From: Mytilus trossulus
Lineage: Eukaryota; Mollusca; Bivalvia; Mytilida; Mytilidae
Assembly (NCBI RefSeq): GCF_036588685.1
Contig: NC_086382.1
Location: 64,042,010-64,106,009 of the forward strand
Length of the DNA: 64,000 nucleotides
Direction of reading: 5' to 3'
The notes under the pieces were generated by a model that worked only from the letters and a program-made list of their open reading frames with translations, was not told the DNA's origin and did not search any database. Numbering within the stretch: position 1 is the first letter of the stretch; each line of letters starts with the position of its first letter. Of this stretch, positions 60,775-64,000 are shown in pieces. The translations under genes and the position numbers were made by a program.

Positions 60775-61966
60775 GAAGTTAGCAGCCGGTTCCTTATTCG
60801 ATATTCAATATCCAACCAATTGCTAGCAGTCAGTTCGATATTCAAAATTTAGTTGCAAATCATAAAAACAAATTAAATACTTGATTACATTAAAAGCATG
60901 ATTTTCATAGTTAAGAGGACTGATAAGATACGTAGGAAATCGTTTAATGACCACTTCAAACTGTCATGAATTCTCGTTGTCTTCGAATATAAACCCTTTT
61001 CTAAGTTTCATATTTTTGTCTTTATGTAATATAGATTTTTATCAATAAAACGACTTTAAATATATACTTTTATATATGATATTTCTTAAAACAAAAAGAA
61101 AAACCAATAACTCTAGAAACATTTAGAAATATAAATATAAATATTTATGGAAAGCCCAAAAAAGAAATATATAGCGAAAACCTACCTGAGACCGCTTAAA
61201 TGAGAGTGAGACCCCCCTTGACTTTCAAAGTACATAAAATTCAATAAATCATAGTCTATGAAGGTTGTATAAATATTAGCCAGATTGAGAGATCAGGGGC
61301 TCTCACCATTGCCCTGTGCCCCTTGTCCTGAAAATTTGACAATTTTTAGCTGAAAAGTGACAATCTTAGTCCTCCGTAGATATCAAAGATGACATTATTC
61401 TGGGAAATCCTTTTGATACAAACTTTATATATACAGAGTTTATGAATTATTCGTCAAATTTTAGGGACATTGGAAGAACAGGGGGGGGGGGGGGGGGTTC
61501 TCACATTCATTTAAGCGATATCAGGTAGATTTTCCCTATACATTTCTTTTTTGGGGGCTTTCCATATACATGATACATGATATATATTTCTATTTATATT
61601 TCTAAATGTTTCTAGAGTGATTGGTTTTTGTTTTTGTTTTAAGAAATATAAGATATACAATTATAAAGTTTTGATGTCGTTTTATTGATAAAAATCTATA
61701 TTACATAAAGACAAATATACAACTTACATAAGTATTAATAAAGGTTTATATTCGAGGACAACGATAGTTTACGACAACTTGAAGGGGTCATAAAACGATT
61801 TCCTACGTATCTTTTTACTCCTGTCAACTATGAAAATCATGCTTTTAATGTTATTGAATATTATATTTTTTATGATTTTCAACTAAATTTGAATTACGAA
61901 CCGACTGCTAGCAGCCAGTTGGATAGTGAATATTGAATATCGAATAACTAACCGGCTGCTAACTTC
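60775..61966. mobile_element. Inverted-repeat (foldback) element in the L1 intron
   Basis: Long imperfect inverted repeat. The left end starts GAAGTTAGCAGCCGGTT at 60775 and its complement ends at 61966. Arms of about 430-470 bp pair across a spacer of about 290 bp (roughly 61205-61495) that holds a poly-G tract near 61481. No ORF is carried, so it would be non-autonomous. The flanks do not give a clear target-site duplication, so I do not assign a superfamily. It lies between the L1 TM and tail exons. Confidence 0.7.
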
Positions 61967-62280
61967 ACATCCATGAGAGAAAATTTTATCAGTTATTCTT
62001 TAAACCTGGCATATTCTAGGAGAATAAAGTAACGCACAATGTAAGAAGATGCCGAATGAACTCAAACATAATTTACTCGTATACAAAAACAGATAATGGC
62101 CGAAAAGAGGGAATTAGGGCATAGTAAAAGAAAAACGCAACAGAGATACCCGAGCCCTACCCAAACCAACACAACCAATCTTAATTTAACACTTGTAATT
62201 TTCTCACAACAGGTGTATAATCGACAGAAGTTGCTATATAAAGACATGCTACATTTCAACGGAAATATATCGTTAAATAC

Positions 62281-62374
62281 CTTTTGTAAAATAAAGTTGT
62301 ACCAGCAAAGATGAGAGCAACGGTACAACCCATAATAGCAAAAACTAATGCCACCAAAAAGGAAGGTGATGTAT
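62281..62374 (-). CDS. L1 transmembrane exon
   Basis: A 94 bp exon with a TTTTCAG acceptor and AAAAG|GTATTT donor, phase 1 in and phase 2 out. It encodes D-T-S-P-S-F followed by about 20 hydrophobic residues (LVALVFAIMGCTVALIFAG), then T-T-L-F-Y-K-R, where basic residues after the helix act as a stop-transfer. Phase and position match the TM exons of L2 (39155-39242) and L3 (25305-25401), which supports one gene model. Predicted single-pass type I topology, with the tail in the cytoplasm. Confidence 0.8.
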
Positions 62375-62464
62375 CTGAAAAGACTGTTTTTATAAAAAAA
62401 AAAATATAAAGGCAACTGTCCAGTTTTAACAAATCAACTAATTCACGTTATTTAGTTTATTTGG

Positions 62465-62862
62465 CGACATTTTGTTCAAGTTATGGTTGTCTTTTAGGGT
62501 CTTTGTTTGTTGTGATATTACACTATTGTTTCAGTTGGGTTGAAGGTTGGCGCCTGTTTAAACGTTTAAGCCCGCTGCACATGTTTGCATCTGTGCTAAT
62601 TCGGGAACCTTTTGTTCAGATGCTGTCATTTGTTGATGTAGTTCACAAGTGTTTTTCGTTTTTTATAGAGATTAAACCATTGGTTTTCCTTATTGAATGG
62701 TTTAAAACTAGTCATTTGTGGGGCCTTTATAACGTATTGTTCGGTGAGAACCAAATCTCTGTGTTAAAGACCATTCTTTGACGTATAATAGTTTATTTTG
62801 ACAAATTGTGATGGAAAGTTGTCTCTTTGGCACTCATACCACATCTTTTTATACCTATGTAA
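62465..62862. repeat. Family B repeat, long form
   Basis: From TTTTGTTCAAGTTATGGTTG to CTCATACCACATCTTTTTATA. A 106-codon open frame inside it (62461-62781) is a repeat by-product. It lies in the L1 stalk-TM intron. Confidence 0.6.
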
Positions 62863-63035
62863 GCATTACAAATGTATATATTGTACGCTTTCTTACCTGT
62901 ATAAAATACAATGTACGTTATACTAAAAGAACGTCATTTGTTAACACTCACACTACATTACAAACAAAAATTCATATAAACCTAAAAATAAAAGAAAGTT
63001 TAAACTTTTGAAAGATAATCCTTTATCATGTTTAC

Positions 63036-63209
63036 CTTTGATAATTTTCTCCATTTCTTCGATAGTTGACTTTGTGGTGAAAATTGTCACTTGGTTATCG
63101 CTGATCGGTTTTGTTACTTTTTCTACTTTTGTTGTGAAAGTGTCCTCTGTAGTAGTAAGCTGGCTTGTTATGATTGTTGATTCTGGGGGATAACACCTAA
63201 TACTCAATT
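63036..63209 (-). CDS. L1 stalk exon (Thr/Ser-rich, one Cys)
   Basis: A 174 bp exon (58 codons, phase 1-1) between a TTACAG acceptor and a CAAAG|GTAAA donor. It begins E-L-S-I-R-C-Y-P-P-E and runs into a Thr-rich stretch (TSQLTTTEDTFTTK), then an acidic end (IEEMEKIIK). The same opening and ending occur in the stalk exons at 25645-25818 (L3) and 17264-17410 (L4); 40269 downward (L2) shares the opening. Thr/Ser-rich low-complexity sequence before a TM segment suits an O-glycosylated, extended stalk. The single Cys may pair with the PAN domain or form a dimer. No known domain recognised. Confidence 0.75.
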
Positions 63210-63344
63210 CTGTAAGAATGAAATGATAAAGGCTAATCTTTTTCATAACGATTACTGTGCGTTTCATATAAATCAAATGCAACCTCGTGTAAATAAAAAA
63301 TGGGTCTATTTTCAACACCTTGAACATCATTATACTATTTGTAT

Positions 63345-63540
63345 ACCGTCAATGTACGGTCTACAACTCGGAGCCTTGGATCACACCGAACAGTAAGCTA
63401 AAAAGGACCCCTAAAATGACTAATGTTAAACCATTCAAACTAGAAAACCAACGGTCTTATCTATAAGAAAAAAACGAAAAACGAGAAACACTTTTGAACA
63501 ACATCAACAAACGACAACTGAGGCATTTATTGCCTAAGTC
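63345..63540. repeat. Family B repeat, partial
   Basis: CGGTCTACAACTCGGAGCC to CAACAAACGACAACTGAGG, in the L1 intron upstream of the stalk exon. Confidence 0.6.
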
Positions 63541-63877
63541 GGGTTTTTTTTTTTGGAGCAACGTTCCTTATATCGGTCAACCTCATTTTTTTTCACTTGA
63601 ACGCTAATATAGAGAGAGCCCAACTCCTATCAATATGCCAGCTACGTTGGGTGTATGTTATGACAAATTTCAAGTTAGTCATGTTAGTTGGCAATATATA
63701 TTATGTAGTCTAAAACCTTACTGCAAAACGATCATGGGAAGGAACCCCTCAACTATCCCTGCACTTATATTCGATCGCATCATGAATAGGTTGGTCAGTA
63801 TGCTCTCCATTTCAATGTTCACAAGTGATATTTTAATTTAATTTGTTAAAGATAATCTCTATCCATGGATTCTAACA

Positions 63878-64000
63878 GGAGATACAGGGTCTCGGTGACA
63901 GAGTGGTCTAAGAAGTTACTACTGTAATCACTAGCAAGTCAACACAGAGGTTGTGAGTTCGAACCCTGCTGGCGCGGGTGCACTCGACTCTAATCATAAT
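63878..64000 (+). repeat. tRNA-derived SINE head, cut by the window edge
   Basis: GGTGACAGAGTGGTCTAAG resembles a pol III A box and GGTTGTGAGTTCGAACCC contains a B box (GTTCGAACC). The spacing and long variable region are like a Leu/Ser tRNA, but the acceptor stem does not close well, so a SINE head or tRNA pseudogene is more likely than a working tRNA. Confidence 0.6.

Larger units (their letters stand above)
60194..64000 (-). other. Locus L1: 3' half of a CUB/PAN-family membrane receptor gene
   Basis: The rightmost member of the tandem family. Three exons are visible (stalk 63036-63209, transmembrane 62281-62374, tail 60194-60335), and they splice in consistent phase into one open reading frame ending in TGA. 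The N-terminal exons (signal, short acidic, CUB-like, PAN) must lie beyond position 64000, because none is found in 63210-64000, which holds only repeats. The intron between TM and tail contains a 1.2 kb inverted-repeat element (60775-61966). Role inferred: type I surface receptor with an inhibitory-type tail. The architecture is inferred from paralogues L2 and L3. Confidence 0.75.

Noticed and set aside
62461-62781. 106-codon open frame on the plus strand
   Set aside because: It is the body of a family B repeat and sits inside the L1 intron.
1-64000. CRISPR arrays, rRNA genes, bacterial operons
   Set aside because: No regularly spaced short repeats with unique spacers, no rRNA-like sequence, and the gene structure is clearly eukaryotic.

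Overview
The window looks like AT-rich nuclear DNA of a bivalve mollusc, most likely a mussel (Mytilus or a close relative). I base this on the lack of any long uninterrupted gene, on small exons with GT-AG borders, and on dense copies of repeat families that I recognise from memory as mussel repeats. No database search was possible, so the species call is an inference.

The coding content is one tandem gene family, entirely on the minus strand. Five loci (called L1 to L5 here, in transcriptional order from high to low coordinates) share one modular layout. It runs: signal-peptide exon; short acidic exon with a D-P-C core; a 384-387 bp exon for a six-cysteine CUB-like domain; a 246 bp exon for a PAN/apple-like domain; a Thr/Ser-rich stalk exon that starts E-L-x-[IL]-[RK]-C; a transmembrane exon; and a tyrosine-motif cytoplasmic exon. 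All extracellular exons are phase 1-1, the TM exon is phase 1-2, and the tails open in phase 2. The predicted products are type I single-pass receptors. The L1 tail carries two ITIM-type motifs. The L2 tail carries a different set of tyrosine motifs. I do not recognise the whole architecture as a named family.

Layout from right to left: L1 (60194 to beyond 64000) shows its stalk, TM and ITIM tail; its N-terminus lies outside the window. L2 (38765-58467) has signal, short, CUB-like, PAN, stalk, TM and tail exons, but there are stop codons in its CUB-like and PAN exons, a decayed second PAN exon, and a 9.55 kb CACTA-type transposon in its second intron. L3 (about 24908-34878) is the best preserved and is open from the start codon through the TM exon, with an apparent GC-AG donor after the PAN exon. 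L4 (about 13797-19590) is a remnant: decayed promoter and signal exon, intact PAN and stalk exons, no CUB-like exon. L5 (12521 to beyond position 1) has a TATA box, signal exon, short exon and CUB-like exon, and its 3' half is outside the window.

The three intact first exons share a GAGGAAGT (ETS/PU.1-type) element at nearly constant distance upstream of the ATG, which suggests common regulation.

The rest is transposon-derived: two CACTA-terminated elements (2.0 kb palindromic and 9.55 kb), several long inverted-repeat elements, 5'-truncated retroelements with reverse transcriptase fragments, a triple tandem of a retroelement 3' end, many short interspersed repeats and a tRNA-derived SINE head at the right edge. 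The picture is of a birth-and-death receptor cluster, possibly immune, in a transposon-rich setting.
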